Positions 1-6,819 of a DNA stretch of 9,115 nucleotides are shown here, piece by piece (position 1 is the first letter of the stretch; the number at the start of each line of letters is the position of its first letter). Made by a program: the position numbers and the translations under genes. The notes under the pieces were generated by a model, which was not told the origin of the DNA, did not search any database, and worked only from the letters and a program-made list of their open reading frames with translations. Source of the stretch: an uncultured Agathobaculum sp. (GTDB lineage Bacteria > Bacillota > Clostridia > Oscillospirales > Butyricicoccaceae); contig CALWJG010000057.1 of assembly GCA_944380945.1 (NCBI GenBank), forward strand, positions 1-9,115, given 5' to 3'.

Positions 1-18
1 ATCCCACCCGCTCCGCCA
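1..18 (+). tRNA. 3' end of a tRNA gene, cut by the window edge
   Basis: The first 18 bases parse as a tRNA 3' end: the last two T-loop bases, a T-stem 3' strand CCCAC (3-7), an acceptor 3' strand CCGCTCC (8-14), discriminator G (15) and an encoded CCA (16-18). The matching 5' acceptor would be GGAGCGG. The anticodon lies outside the window, so identity cannot be read. The G discriminator and the tRNA-Ser directly downstream make a second serine tRNA plausible, but that is inference. Confidence 0.7.
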
Positions 19-51
19 TTTCAACAGGCGGCCTGACAAAACACTTGACAT

Positions 52-142
52 GGAGACGTACCCAAGCTGGTGAAGGGGCTCCCCTGCTAAGGGAGTAGGT
101 CGGGAAACCGGCGCGAGGGTTCAAATCCCTCCGTCTCCGCCA
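52..142 (+). tRNA. tRNA-Ser (anticodon GCU)
   Basis: This is a 91-nt class II tRNA. Acceptor strands GGAGACG (52-58) and CGTCTCC (132-138) pair fully, followed by discriminator G (139) and encoded CCA (140-142). The anticodon stem CTCCC/GGGAG (79-83 with 91-95) encloses loop CTGCTAA, giving anticodon GCT at 86-88, which reads serine AGC/AGU codons. A long variable arm follows, as expected for serine. The T-arm is GAGGG-TTCAAAT-CCCTC. It sits 33 bp after another tRNA end, so the two probably belong to one tRNA transcript, ended by the terminator just downstream. Confidence 0.96.
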
Positions 143-143
143 C

Positions 144-186
144 AAAACCGCGCTTTTCCGGAAGGAAGAGTGCGGTTTTTGTTTTG
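144..186 (+). terminator. Intrinsic terminator after tRNA-Ser
   Basis: Strand AAAACCGC (144-151) pairs with GCGGTTTT (172-179). Inside it CTTTTCC pairs with GGAAGAG, making a long hairpin with a small GGA-type loop. It is followed by TTTTTGTTTT. The A-tract before the stem and T-tract after it are typical of rho-independent terminators. It separates the tRNA unit from the thioesterase gene. Confidence 0.9.
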
Positions 187-214
187 TGCCGTTCCGCTGC
201 CTGCGCGCGGGACG

Positions 215-230
215 CGGCAAAAATTTGCCG
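215..230. repeat. 16-bp palindrome upstream of thioesterase gene
   Basis: CGGCAAA (215-221) and TTTGCCG (224-230) are perfect inverted arms around AA. It lies just upstream of the candidate promoter of the thioesterase gene, a position suited to an operator. A second small inverted repeat, CCCCC-TTTACA-GGGGG, follows at 233-248. No regulator can be assigned. Confidence 0.35.
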
Positions 231-237
231 TACCCCC

Positions 238-267
238 TTTACAGGGGGCGGGGGTTCGTGATACATT
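238..267 (+). promoter_or_regulatory. Weak candidate promoter for the thioesterase gene
   Basis: TTTACA (238-243) and TACATT (262-267) are 18 bp apart and lie about 60 bp before the thioesterase start. Because the tRNA terminator at 144-186 isolates this gene from upstream transcription, some promoter is expected here. The match is only moderate, and the -35 box sits in the loop of a small inverted repeat, so this is a tentative assignment. Confidence 0.3.
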
Positions 268-325
268 TTAATACAGCGGCGCGGAAAAATATCCGCCCAG
301 CATTCCCCCGAAAGAAGGAGTCCCC

Positions 326-736
326 ATGCCAGAGCTTGAACAGATCCGCGCGACCTTTGCCGCCGACCGCTTTGCCACCGACGCCGCCGGGTGCGAGATC
401 CGGCTGGCCGAGCCGGGCCACGCCATCTGCGCGATGACGCTGCAGCCCCATCACTGCAACGCGGCGGGCACGCCGCAGGGCGGCGCACTCTTCACACTGG
501 CCGATTTTGCCTTTGCGGTCGCGGTCAACGCGTTTGCAGAGACCGTGACGGTCTCGCTGCAGCACGACATCACCTTCCTGTCCCCCGCGAAGGGGAAAGA
601 GGTGCTGGCGGAGGCGAGCTGCGTCCGTTCGGGCCGCTCGACCTGCTTTTACAACGTCACGCTGACCGACGAGCTCGGCACCGAGATCGCGAACATGACG
701 GTCAACGGCTTTGTCACACACAAAAAACTTTGCTGA
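326..736 (+). CDS. PaaI-family hotdog-fold acyl-CoA thioesterase
   Basis: The 136-residue product has the size and motifs of single-domain hotdog thioesterases of the PaaI/4HBT group, which hydrolyse (aryl)acyl-CoA esters in the cytoplasm. The core motif is HHCNAAGTPQGGALFTLADF (residues 42-61). Its GG pair (52-53) and Asp60 match the nucleotide/CoA-binding turn and catalytic acidic residue of PaaI. The start is fixed by AAGGAG at 315-320, five bases before ATG. It lies between the tRNA terminator and the T-box promoter, so it is probably transcribed on its own. The aryl-CoA enzymes downstream suggest an aryl-CoA substrate, for example release of CoA from misacylated or excess arylacetyl-CoA. 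That role is inference; the family also includes general acyl-CoA thioesterases. Confidence 0.85.
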   Translation: MPELEQIRATFAADRFATDAAGCEIRLAEPGHAICAMTLQPHHCNAAGTPQGGALFTLADFAFAVAVNAFAETVTVSLQHDITFLSPAKGKEVLAEASCVRSGRSTCFYNVTLTDELGTEIANMTVNGFVTHKKLC

Positions 737-755
737 AATTTTTCGTTTTGTCTGC

Positions 756-784
756 TTGACTTTAGCAGGTAAAAGTGGTAATAT
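756..784 (+). promoter_or_regulatory. Sigma-A promoter of the T-box operon
   Basis: TTGACT (756-761) and TAATAT (779-784) are separated by exactly 17 bp, close to the housekeeping consensus. Transcription would start near 790-792, a few bases before the first conserved T-box sequences. It follows the thioesterase stop codon by about 20 bp. Confidence 0.85.
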
Positions 785-800
785 ACGTTACGATAGCATA

Positions 801-1049
801 ACGCGATGATGGAACCAAGTAAGTCCCGTCCCTCTGGTGCAGAGAGCTGCCGGCCGGTGCAAGGCAGCACAGAAGCGGAGACCGAATACTTTCCGGAGCG
901 GTACCGCCGAACGCATTCCAGTAGGCGGCAACGGGGGCGCCCGTTACAGCGCTAAGGGCTTTTTGGCCCTGCTGAGGCCGCTTCGGCGGCAAATAGAGGT
1001 GGTACCACGGGTCATTCTCGTCCTCTGCTGATGCAGAGGGCGTTTTTTT
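801..1049 (+). promoter_or_regulatory. T-box riboswitch, tyrosine specifier (TAC)
   Basis: This leader RNA senses uncharged tRNA and, when it binds, prevents premature termination of the downstream ligase mRNA. Stem I is recognisable by the AGAGAGC distal motif (841-847) with helix GCTGCC/GGCAGC (847-852, 863-868). The specifier region GAA-TAC-TTTCCG-GAGC has the same spacing to GAGC as I recall for glyQS-type T-boxes, which places TAC (Tyr) at 887-889. A hairpin AACGGG/CCCGTT (930-935, 940-945) lies between. The T-box core is TGGTACCACGG (1000-1010). The antiterminator pairs AGAGG (995-999) with CCTCT (1022-1026) and ACGGG (1007-1011) with CTCGT (1017-1021), leaving the 7-base bulge TGGTACC. 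The TGGT of the bulge would pair with a tRNA 3' end ACCA, in keeping with the A discriminator of bacterial tRNA-Tyr. T-box identity is firm; the Tyr call rests on manual alignment. Confidence 0.93.
1019..1049 (+). terminator. T-box leader terminator
   Basis: CGTCCTCTGC (1019-1028) pairs with GCAGAGGGCG (1033-1042, with one G-T pair), closing a TGAT loop, and seven T follow (1043-1049). Its 5' strand shares CCTCT (1022-1026) with the antiterminator, so the two structures exclude each other. This is the OFF state when tRNA-Tyr is charged. Confidence 0.92.
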
Positions 1050-1079
1050 ATACCTGCCGCCGAAAAGAAGGAGATACTT

Positions 1080-2717
1080 ATGGTCATTACGGATTTTCTG
1101 GAACGAAACGCGCGCCTGTACGGGTCGGACGTTGCGCTGGTGGAGATCAATCCCTCCGAGGAGCGCGATAACGCCGTCACCTGGCGCGATTACAGCCTGA
1201 TCGAGAGCGCCAGCCCGGATGCGCCCTATCGCCGTGAGATGACGTGGAAGGACTTTGAGCGCCGTGCCAACCGGTTTGCCAACCTGCTGCTCAGCCGCGG
1301 GCTGGAGCGCGGCACCAAGGTCGGCATCCTGCTGATGAACTGTCTGGAGTGGCTGCCGCTGTATTTCGGCATCCTCAAGGCGGGCTGCGTGGCCGTGCCG
1401 ATGAACTACCGCTATTCGAGCGAGGAGATCGCGTACTGCGTCGATCTGGCGGACGTCGAGGTGCTGGTGTTCGGACCGGAATTCGTCTCCCGTGTCGATC
1501 CGATCGTGGATAAGATGACCGGCGTCAAGCTGCGCTTCTATGTCGGCCGCAGGGTGCCCGCCTACGCGGAGGACTGCTGCCGTCTGGTCGAGTTCTGCTC
1601 CTCGAGCGCGCCCCCGGTGGCGCTGACCGAGGAGGACGACGCGGCGATCTATTTCTCCTCCGGCACGACCGGCTTCCCCAAGGCCATCCTGCACAAGCAC
1701 CGCTCGCTGCTCGGCTCCTGCCTGACCGAACAGCATCACCACGGGCAGACCCGCGACGACGTGTTCCTGTGCATCCCGCCGCTCTACCACACGGGCGCCA
1801 AGATGCACTGGTTCGGCTCGCTGGTCTCCGCGAGCAAGGCCGTGCTGCTGCGCGGCGTCAAGCCCGAGTGGATCCTGCGCGCGGTCACCGAGGAGAAATG
1901 CACCATCGTTTGGCTGCTCGTGCCGTGGTGTCAGGACATCCTCGAGTCGATCGAATCCGGCCGCATCGACCTGAGCCATTACATGCTCGATCAGTGGCGG
2001 CTCATGCACATCGGCGCGCAGCCCGTGCCGCCCAGCATGATCCACCGCTGGCTCAAGATCTTCCCGCACCACCAGTATGACACCAACTACGGCCTTTCCG
2101 AGTCCATCGGCCCGGGCTGCGTGCATCTGGGCGTGGAGAACATCAACAAGGTCGGCGCGATCGGCAAGCCCGGCTACCAGTGGCAGGCCCGCATCGTGGA
2201 CGACCGCGGGGCGGACGTCCGGCAGGGCGAAGTGGGCGAGCTGATCGTCAAGGGCCCGGGCGTCATGGTCTGCTACTATAAGAACCCCGAGGCCACGGCC
2301 GAGGTGCTGAAGGACGGCTGGCTGTATACGGGCGATATGGCCCGCATGGATGAGGACGGCTTCATCTATCTGGTCGACCGCAAGAAGGACGTCATCATCT
2401 CGGGCGGCGAGAACCTGTATCCCGTGCAGATCGAGGACTTCCTGCGCCGCAACGCCAAGATCCACGACGTCGCGGTCATCGGCGTGCCCGACCACCGTCT
2501 GGGCGAGATCGCGGCGGCCATCATCGAGGTGGCCGAGGGCCAGACCTGCACGGAAGAGGAGATCGAGCAGTTCTGCGAGGAGCTGCCGCGCTATAAGCGC
2601 CCGCGCCGGATCATCTTCGACCGCATCCCCCGAAACCCCACCGGCAAGATCGAAAAGCCGGTATTGCGTGAAAAATACTGCGGCGGCCGTCTGGTTGAGG
2701 AGCAGATCACCAGCTGA
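1080..2717 (+). CDS. AMP-forming acyl/aryl-CoA ligase
   Basis: This 545-residue cytoplasmic enzyme of the adenylate-forming (AMP-binding) superfamily activates a carboxylic acid with ATP to an acyl-adenylate and then to the CoA thioester. Visible motifs, in order: phosphate loop SSGTTGFPK (193-201), YGLSES (337-342), YTGD (416-419), hinge region DRKKDVIISGGENLYP (433-448) and PTGKIEKP (520-527) with catalytic Lys523. Full length is typical and nothing is missing. The start follows AAGGAG (1068-1073) by six bases. It is the first gene after the tyrosine T-box and 43 bp before a symporter gene, so import and activation of one substrate are probably coupled. With IOR and PaaK downstream, an aryl acid such as 4-hydroxyphenylacetate is the best guess. 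Medium-chain or cinnamate-type acids cannot be excluded from motifs alone. Confidence 0.88.
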   Translation: MVITDFLERNARLYGSDVALVEINPSEERDNAVTWRDYSLIESASPDAPYRREMTWKDFERRANRFANLLLSRGLERGTKVGILLMNCLEWLPLYFGILKAGCVAVPMNYRYSSEEIAYCVDLADVEVLVFGPEFVSRVDPIVDKMTGVKLRFYVGRRVPAYAEDCCRLVEFCSSSAPPVALTEEDDAAIYFSSGTTGFPKAILHKHRSLLGSCLTEQHHHGQTRDDVFLCIPPLYHTGAKMHWFGSLVSASKAVLLRGVKPEWILRAVTEEKCTIVWLLVPWCQDILESIESGRIDLSHYMLDQWRLMHIGAQPVPPSMIHRWLKIFPHHQYDTNYGLSESIGPGCVHLGVENINKVGAIGKPGYQWQARIVDDRGADVRQGEVGELIVKGPGVMVCYYKNPEATAEVLKDGWLYTGDMARMDEDGFIYLVDRKKDVIISGGENLYPVQIEDFLRRNAKIHDVAVIGVPDHRLGEIAAAIIEVAEGQTCTEEEIEQFCEELPRYKRPRRIIFDRIPRNPTGKIEKPVLREKYCGGRLVEEQITS

Positions 2718-2760
2718 CGCTCCGCCGCGCATCCCATGGACATAAATGAGGTAATCCCCC

Positions 2761-4314
2761 ATGACCGATCTACTGATTAAACTTTCGCTGCTGATCCTGT
2801 TCTTCGGCGTGATGGTGGTCATCGGCCTGAGCTGCCGCCACCGCGCGTCCGACGTCGCCGGCTTTGTGCTGGGCGACCGTTCGGTCGGCCCGTGGCTGAC
2901 CGCCTTCGCTTACGGCACCAGCTACTTTTCCGCGGTCGTCTTTGTCGGCTATGCCGGCCAGTTCGGCTGGAAATACGGCATCGCCGCCACATGGGCGGGC
3001 ATCGGCAACGCGCTGCTCGGCTCGCTGCTGGCCTGGGCCGTGCTGGGACGGCGCACGCGCGTTATGACCCAGCATCTGAACAGCGCCACCATGCCGCAGT
3101 TCTTCGCCGCGCGCTTCGGCAGCCGCGGCATCAAGCTGGCCGCCTCGGCGATCATCTTTATCTTCCTGATCCCCTACACGGCTTCGCTCTATAACGGCCT
3201 GAGCCGCCTGTTTGGCATGGCCTTCCATATCGACTACTCGGTGTGCGTCATCGTCATGGCCGTGCTGACCGGCGTGTACGTTATCGCCGGCGGCTACATG
3301 GCGACCGCCATCAACGATTTCATCCAGGGCATCATCATGATCGTTGGCATCATCGCGGTCATCGCCGCGGTGCTGAAGGGACAGGGCGGCTTCTTCGCCG
3401 CGCTGGACAGTCTGGCGCAGGTCTCCGACCCCGCGACGAGCGAGATGCCGGGCGCGTTCGCCTCGTTCTTCGGGCCGGACCCGGTCGGGCTGCTGGGCGT
3501 GGTGCTGCTGACCAGCCTGGGCACCTGGGGCCTGCCGCAGATGGTGCAAAAGTTCTACGCCATCCGCAGCGAGCAGGCGATCGACAAGGGCATGATCATC
3601 TCGACGCTGTTCGCCGCGATCGTCGCGGGCGGCTGCTACTTCCTCGGCGGCTTCGGCCGGCTGTTCACCACGCCCGAGCTCGTCGCCGCAAACGGCTATG
3701 ACTCCATCATCCCGACCATGCTCGAGGGCCTGTCCACGCTGCTGATCGCGGTGGTGATCATTCTGGTGCTGTCCGCGTCGATGTCCACGCTGTCCTCGCT
3801 CGTGCTGGCCTCCAGCTCGACGCTGACGCTCGATTTCATCAAGGACACGGTCCGCAAGGACATGAAGGAGAAGCAGCAGGTGCTCGTCATGCGGCTGCTG
3901 ATCGTGGTGTTCATCGCGATCTCGGTCGTGCTGGCGATCATCCAGCACGCCTCCAACGTCACCTTTATCGCGCAGCTGATGGGCATCAGCTGGGGCGCGC
4001 TGGCGGGCGCCTTCCTCGCGCCGTTCCTGTACGGCCTGTACTGGAAACGCACGACCAAGGCCGCCTGCGTTGTCTGCTTCGTGTTTTCCACCGTCGTCAT
4101 GGTGGCGAACATCTTTGTCGGCTCGCATTTCCCGGCGGTGCTGCAGTCGCCCATCAACGCGGGCGCGTTCTGCATGCTGGCCGGTCTGATCATCGTGCCG
4201 GTCGTCAGCCTGCTGACGCCCGCGCCGGATAAAGCGCATGTCGAGCAGGTGTTTGCCTGCTACGAGCGCACGGTCACCGTCAAGGTCAAGGAATCCATCG
4301 GCGACCAGAACTGA
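2761..4314 (+). CDS. Sodium:solute symporter (SSS/PutP-type family)
   Basis: The 517-residue integral membrane protein has about 13 hydrophobic segments, matching the LeuT-fold sodium:solute symporter family. The family signature GGYMATAINDFIQG is at 177-190. The segment ASMSTLSSLVLASSST (339-354) corresponds to the helix that carries the Ser-Thr sodium ligands in PutP (here Ser342/Thr343). The C-terminal tail (about 486-517) is hydrophilic. A modest Shine-Dalgarno TGAGGT (2747-2752) lies eight bases before ATG. Substrate specificity cannot be read from sequence. Its position between two genes for acid activation suggests Na+-driven uptake of a carboxylate, most simply an arylacetate. Proline, pantothenate or short-chain monocarboxylates are the known alternatives in the family. 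Confidence 0.88.
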   Translation: MTDLLIKLSLLILFFGVMVVIGLSCRHRASDVAGFVLGDRSVGPWLTAFAYGTSYFSAVVFVGYAGQFGWKYGIAATWAGIGNALLGSLLAWAVLGRRTRVMTQHLNSATMPQFFAARFGSRGIKLAASAIIFIFLIPYTASLYNGLSRLFGMAFHIDYSVCVIVMAVLTGVYVIAGGYMATAINDFIQGIIMIVGIIAVIAAVLKGQGGFFAALDSLAQVSDPATSEMPGAFASFFGPDPVGLLGVVLLTSLGTWGLPQMVQKFYAIRSEQAIDKGMIISTLFAAIVAGGCYFLGGFGRLFTTPELVAANGYDSIIPTMLEGLSTLLIAVVIILVLSASMSTLSSLVLASSSTLTLDFIKDTVRKDMKEKQQVLVMRLLIVVFIAISVVLAIIQHASNVTFIAQLMGISWGALAGAFLAPFLYGLYWKRTTKAACVVCFVFSTVVMVANIFVGSHFPAVLQSPINAGAFCMLAGLIIVPVVSLLTPAPDKAHVEQVFACYERTVTVKVKESIGDQN

Positions 4315-4317
4315 ATC

Positions 4318-4360
4318 GTTCCCCGCCTGCCGCTTCGGCGTCAGGCGGCGAACCTGTTTT
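4318..4360 (+). terminator. Candidate intra-operon terminator or processing hairpin
   Basis: Strands 4318-4329 and 4342-4353 pair with one mismatch (C4322 with C4349). An inner CGC/GCG closes a TTCG loop, giving the very stable cTTCGg tetraloop. The stem begins four bases after the symporter stop codon and is followed by CTGTTTTG. The T-tract is short and interrupted, so termination may be partial. It could set lower expression of iorA and later genes, or protect the 3' end of the ligase-symporter message. Confidence 0.5.
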
Positions 4361-4380
4361 GTGACCCCTGCGGGACAAGA

Positions 4381-4396
4381 CACGGCGCGCGCCGTG
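4381..4396. repeat. 16-bp perfect palindrome before iorA
   Basis: CACGGCGC/GCGCCGTG is a perfect inverted repeat with no spacer, 44 bp upstream of the iorA start. A possible -10 box TAAGAT follows at 4413-4418, but no -35 box is found at the right distance. It could be a protein operator or, as RNA, a second hairpin in this leader-like gap. In such GC-rich sequence chance occurrence is possible. Confidence 0.35.
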
Positions 4397-4440
4397 CCTG
4401 ATCGCATTCGCATAAGATACTGCACAGGAGGAATACACAC

Positions 4441-6183
4441 ATGAAAACACTGATGCTGGGCAACGAAGCGGTTGCCCGCGGCCTGTACGAGGCTGGATGC
4501 AGCTTTGTTTCCAGCTATCCCGGCACGCCGAGTACCGAGATCACGGAGGCCGCAGCCAAGTACCCGGAGATCTACGCCGAGTGGGCGCCCAATGAGAAGG
4601 TCGCAACCGAGGCGGCCTTTGGCGCGAGCCTGTCCGGGCGCCGCAGCTTCTGCGGCATGAAGCACGTCGGCCTGAACGTGGCGGCCGACCCGCTGTTCAC
4701 CCTGTCCTACACGGGCATCAACGGCGGCATGATCATCGGCGTGGCGGACGACGCCGGCATGCACTCGTCCCAGAACGAGCAGGACTCCCGCCACTATGCC
4801 AAGGCGTCCAAGATCCCCATGCTCGAGCCCGCGGATTCCGCCGAGGCGCTCGCGTTCACCAAGCTGGCCTATGAGCTGTCCGAGCGGTTCGACACGCCCG
4901 TGCTGCTCAAGATGTGCACCCGCGTGTCCCACTCGCAGAGCGTGGTCGAGACCGGCGAGCGTCCGGAGACGCCGGTCAAGCCCTATGTGAAGGACGGCGG
5001 AAAGTACATCATGATGCCGGGCAACGCCAAGCGCCGCCATCCGGTCGTCGAGCAGCGCACCGCCGACCTGACCGCCTGGGCGGAGACCGCGGAGATCAAC
5101 CGCGTCGAGCCGGGCGCGGACAAGTCGATGGGCATCATCGCCTCCTCGACCAGCTACCAGTATGTCAAGGAGGTCTGCGGGGACAAGTATCCGGTGCTCA
5201 AGCTGGGCATGATCTGGCCGATGCCGGAAAAGAAGATCCGCGACTTCGCTGCGTCGGTCGACAAGCTGGTCGTCGTGGAGGAGCTGGACGGCTTTATTGA
5301 GGAGCACTGCCGCAATCTGGGTCTGGATCCCGCGGGCAAGGAGCTGTTCTCCTGCATCGACGAGCTGAGCCAGAATCAGGTGGCGGAAAAGCTGGGCGCC
5401 GTGCCGGATGCAGGCGCAAAGCTGGAGGAGGCCATCCCGGCCCGCCCGCCGGTCATGTGCGCGGGCTGCCCGCACCGCGGCCTGTTCTACACGCTGGCGA
5501 AAAACAAGATCACCGTGCTGGGCGACATCGGCTGCTACACGCTGGGCGCTGTGCCGCCGCTCGCGGCGATCGACTCGACGCTCTGCATGGGCGCTTCGGT
5601 CTCCGGCCTGCACGGCTTCCTCAAGGGCGGCGACCCGGAGGCTGCGCACAAGACCGTGGCCGTCATCGGCGACTCCACCTTCATGCACTCGGGCATCACG
5701 GGTCTGGTGAACATCGCGTATAACGAGTCCAATGCGACCGTTATCATTCTGGACAACTCGATCACCGGCATGACCGGCCACCAGCAGAACCCGACCACCG
5801 GCATGAACCTCAAGGGCGACCCCTGCACCAAGATCGATCTGGAGACCCTGTGCCGCGCAGTGGGCATCAACCGCGTGCGCGTGGTCGATCCGTATGATCT
5901 CGAAGCGTGCGACAAGGTCATCAAGGAGGAACTGGCCGCGGACGAGGCGTCGGTCATCATCGCCCGCCGTCCGTGCGCGCTGCTCAAGTATGTCAAGCAC
6001 AACAAGCCGCTCGTGGTCGATGCGACCAAGTGCATGAGCTGCAAGATGTGCATGAAGATCGGCTGCCCGGCCATTTCGATGACCAGCGGCAAGGCCGAGA
6101 TCGACAACACCCTGTGCACCGGCTGCGGCGTGTGCGAGCAGCTGTGCAAATTCGACGCTCTGCATGCGCCCAAGGAGGACTGA
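4441..6183 (+). CDS. iorA: Indolepyruvate:ferredoxin oxidoreductase, alpha subunit
   Basis: The 580-residue large subunit of IOR uses thiamine diphosphate and iron-sulfur clusters to interconvert arylpyruvates (indole-, phenyl-, hydroxyphenylpyruvate) plus CoA with arylacetyl-CoA, CO2 and reduced ferredoxin in the cytoplasm. Seen: an N-terminal pyrimidine-binding domain with SSYPGTPSTEI (24-34), ERF-type middle domain, then the TPP domain with CAGCPHRGL (340-348), GDIGCYTLGA (361-370) and GDS (410-412) leading to DNS (438-440). A C-terminal bacterial-type 2[4Fe-4S] ferredoxin domain has Cys531-534-537-542-Pro and Cys559-562-565-569. Length is normal. AGGAGG (4426-4431) lies nine bases before ATG. 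It is followed by iorB after two bases, so the two subunits are translationally coupled. The family assignment is firm; preferred aryl substrate and in vivo direction are not shown by sequence. Confidence 0.96.
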   Translation: MKTLMLGNEAVARGLYEAGCSFVSSYPGTPSTEITEAAAKYPEIYAEWAPNEKVATEAAFGASLSGRRSFCGMKHVGLNVAADPLFTLSYTGINGGMIIGVADDAGMHSSQNEQDSRHYAKASKIPMLEPADSAEALAFTKLAYELSERFDTPVLLKMCTRVSHSQSVVETGERPETPVKPYVKDGGKYIMMPGNAKRRHPVVEQRTADLTAWAETAEINRVEPGADKSMGIIASSTSYQYVKEVCGDKYPVLKLGMIWPMPEKKIRDFAASVDKLVVVEELDGFIEEHCRNLGLDPAGKELFSCIDELSQNQVAEKLGAVPDAGAKLEEAIPARPPVMCAGCPHRGLFYTLAKNKITVLGDIGCYTLGAVPPLAAIDSTLCMGASVSGLHGFLKGGDPEAAHKTVAVIGDSTFMHSGITGLVNIAYNESNATVIILDNSITGMTGHQQNPTTGMNLKGDPCTKIDLETLCRAVGINRVRVVDPYDLEACDKVIKEELAADEASVIIARRPCALLKYVKHNKPLVVDATKCMSCKMCMKIGCPAISMTSGKAEIDNTLCTGCGVCEQLCKFDALHAPKED

Positions 6184-6185
6184 AC

Positions 6186-6761
6186 ATGGAAACGAAAAAC
6201 ATCATGATCGTCGGCGTCGGCGGGCAGGGCAGCCTGCTGGCGTCCAAGCTGCTGGGCCGTCTGCTGCTGACCAAGGGGCATGACATCAAGGTGTCCGAGG
6301 TCCACGGCATGAGCCAGCGCGGCGGCAGCGTCGTCACCTACGTCCGCTTCGGCGACAAGGTCTACTCGCCGGTCATCGACAAGGGCGAGGCGGACTTTAT
6401 CGTGTCCTTCGAGCTGCTCGAGGCCGCCCGCTGGACCGAATACTTAAAGCCCGGCGGCAAGATCGTCGTCAATACGCAGAAGATCAACCCCATGCCGGTT
6501 ATCACGGGCGCTGCGGCCTATCCGCAGGAGCTGGTGGACAAGATGCAGGCTGCGGGCGTGGACGTGGATGCGTTCGACGCGCTCGGCCTCGCGGAGCAGG
6601 CCGGCTCGTCCAAGGCGGTCAACATCGTGCTGATGGGCCACCTGTCCAACTACTTTACAGATTTCACCGAGGAGGAGTGGCTGACCGCGCTCGAGCAGAG
6701 CGTGCCCGCCAAGTTCCTCGAGCTCAACCGCCGCGCCTTCTCGCTGGGCCGCAACGGCTGA
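6186..6761 (+). CDS. iorB: Indolepyruvate:ferredoxin oxidoreductase, beta subunit
   Basis: The 191-residue small subunit of IOR is the gamma-type domain of 2-oxoacid:ferredoxin oxidoreductases (POR_N/KGOR gamma fold), which completes the IorAB complex. It opens with a glycine-rich nucleotide/CoA-binding loop IMIVGVGGQGS (6-16) and carries the conserved EVHGMSQRGGSV block (38-49). The ATG at 6186 is chosen over an in-frame upstream ATG at 5907 because AAGGAGG (6172-6178) lies seven bases before it, inside the end of iorA. The conserved domain also starts immediately after this Met. Only two bases separate it from the iorA stop. Length matches known IorB proteins of about 190-200 residues. Confidence 0.95.
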   Translation: METKNIMIVGVGGQGSLLASKLLGRLLLTKGHDIKVSEVHGMSQRGGSVVTYVRFGDKVYSPVIDKGEADFIVSFELLEAARWTEYLKPGGKIVVNTQKINPMPVITGAAAYPQELVDKMQAAGVDVDAFDALGLAEQAGSSKAVNIVLMGHLSNYFTDFTEEEWLTALEQSVPAKFLELNRRAFSLGRNG

Positions 6762-6781
6762 ACCGCCCTATCATAAATCCT

Positions 6782-6798
6782 CCCGCCGGTGCGGCGGG
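6782..6798 (+). other. Short intergenic hairpin iorB-paaK
   Basis: CCCGCCG (6782-6788) and CGGCGGG (6792-6798) pair fully around GTG. No T-tract follows, so it is not a terminator. It lies five bases before the AAAGGA ribosome binding site of the ligase gene, where it may stabilise mRNA or tune translation. Confidence 0.45.
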
Positions 6799-6819
6799 TC
6801 AGAAAGGAACAGAACGCCA

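Noticed and set aside
45..50. TTGACA immediately before tRNA-Ser, a perfect -35 word
   Set aside because: A promoter here would place the -10 box and start inside the tRNA. The two tRNAs are close enough to be co-transcribed.
1..186. tRNA genes as an attachment site for an integrated element
   Set aside because: No integrase gene, no repeated tRNA 3' end and no mobile gene are seen in the window.
762..2822. Long minus-strand open frame (686 codons) opposite the T-box and ligase gene
   Set aside because: It runs antisense to a gene with all superfamily motifs and has an Arg/Ala/His/Asp/Val-rich composition typical of the complement of GC-rich codons. It also crosses the T-box.
4238..4444. 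68-codon open frame bridging the symporter end and iorA start
   Set aside because: It overlaps both genes out of frame, lacks a ribosome binding site and is Arg/Ser/Pro-rich.
2770..6165. Very long minus-strand open frame (1131 codons) opposite symporter and iorA
   Set aside because: It spans two well-supported genes on the other strand, shows no domain, and has the biased composition of a GC-rich shadow frame.
5907..6185. Upstream extension of iorB to an in-frame ATG inside iorA
   Set aside because: The extension overlaps the iorA ferredoxin domain, encodes an Arg/Gln-rich shadow sequence, and the ATG at 6186 has a strong ribosome binding site and begins the conserved domain.
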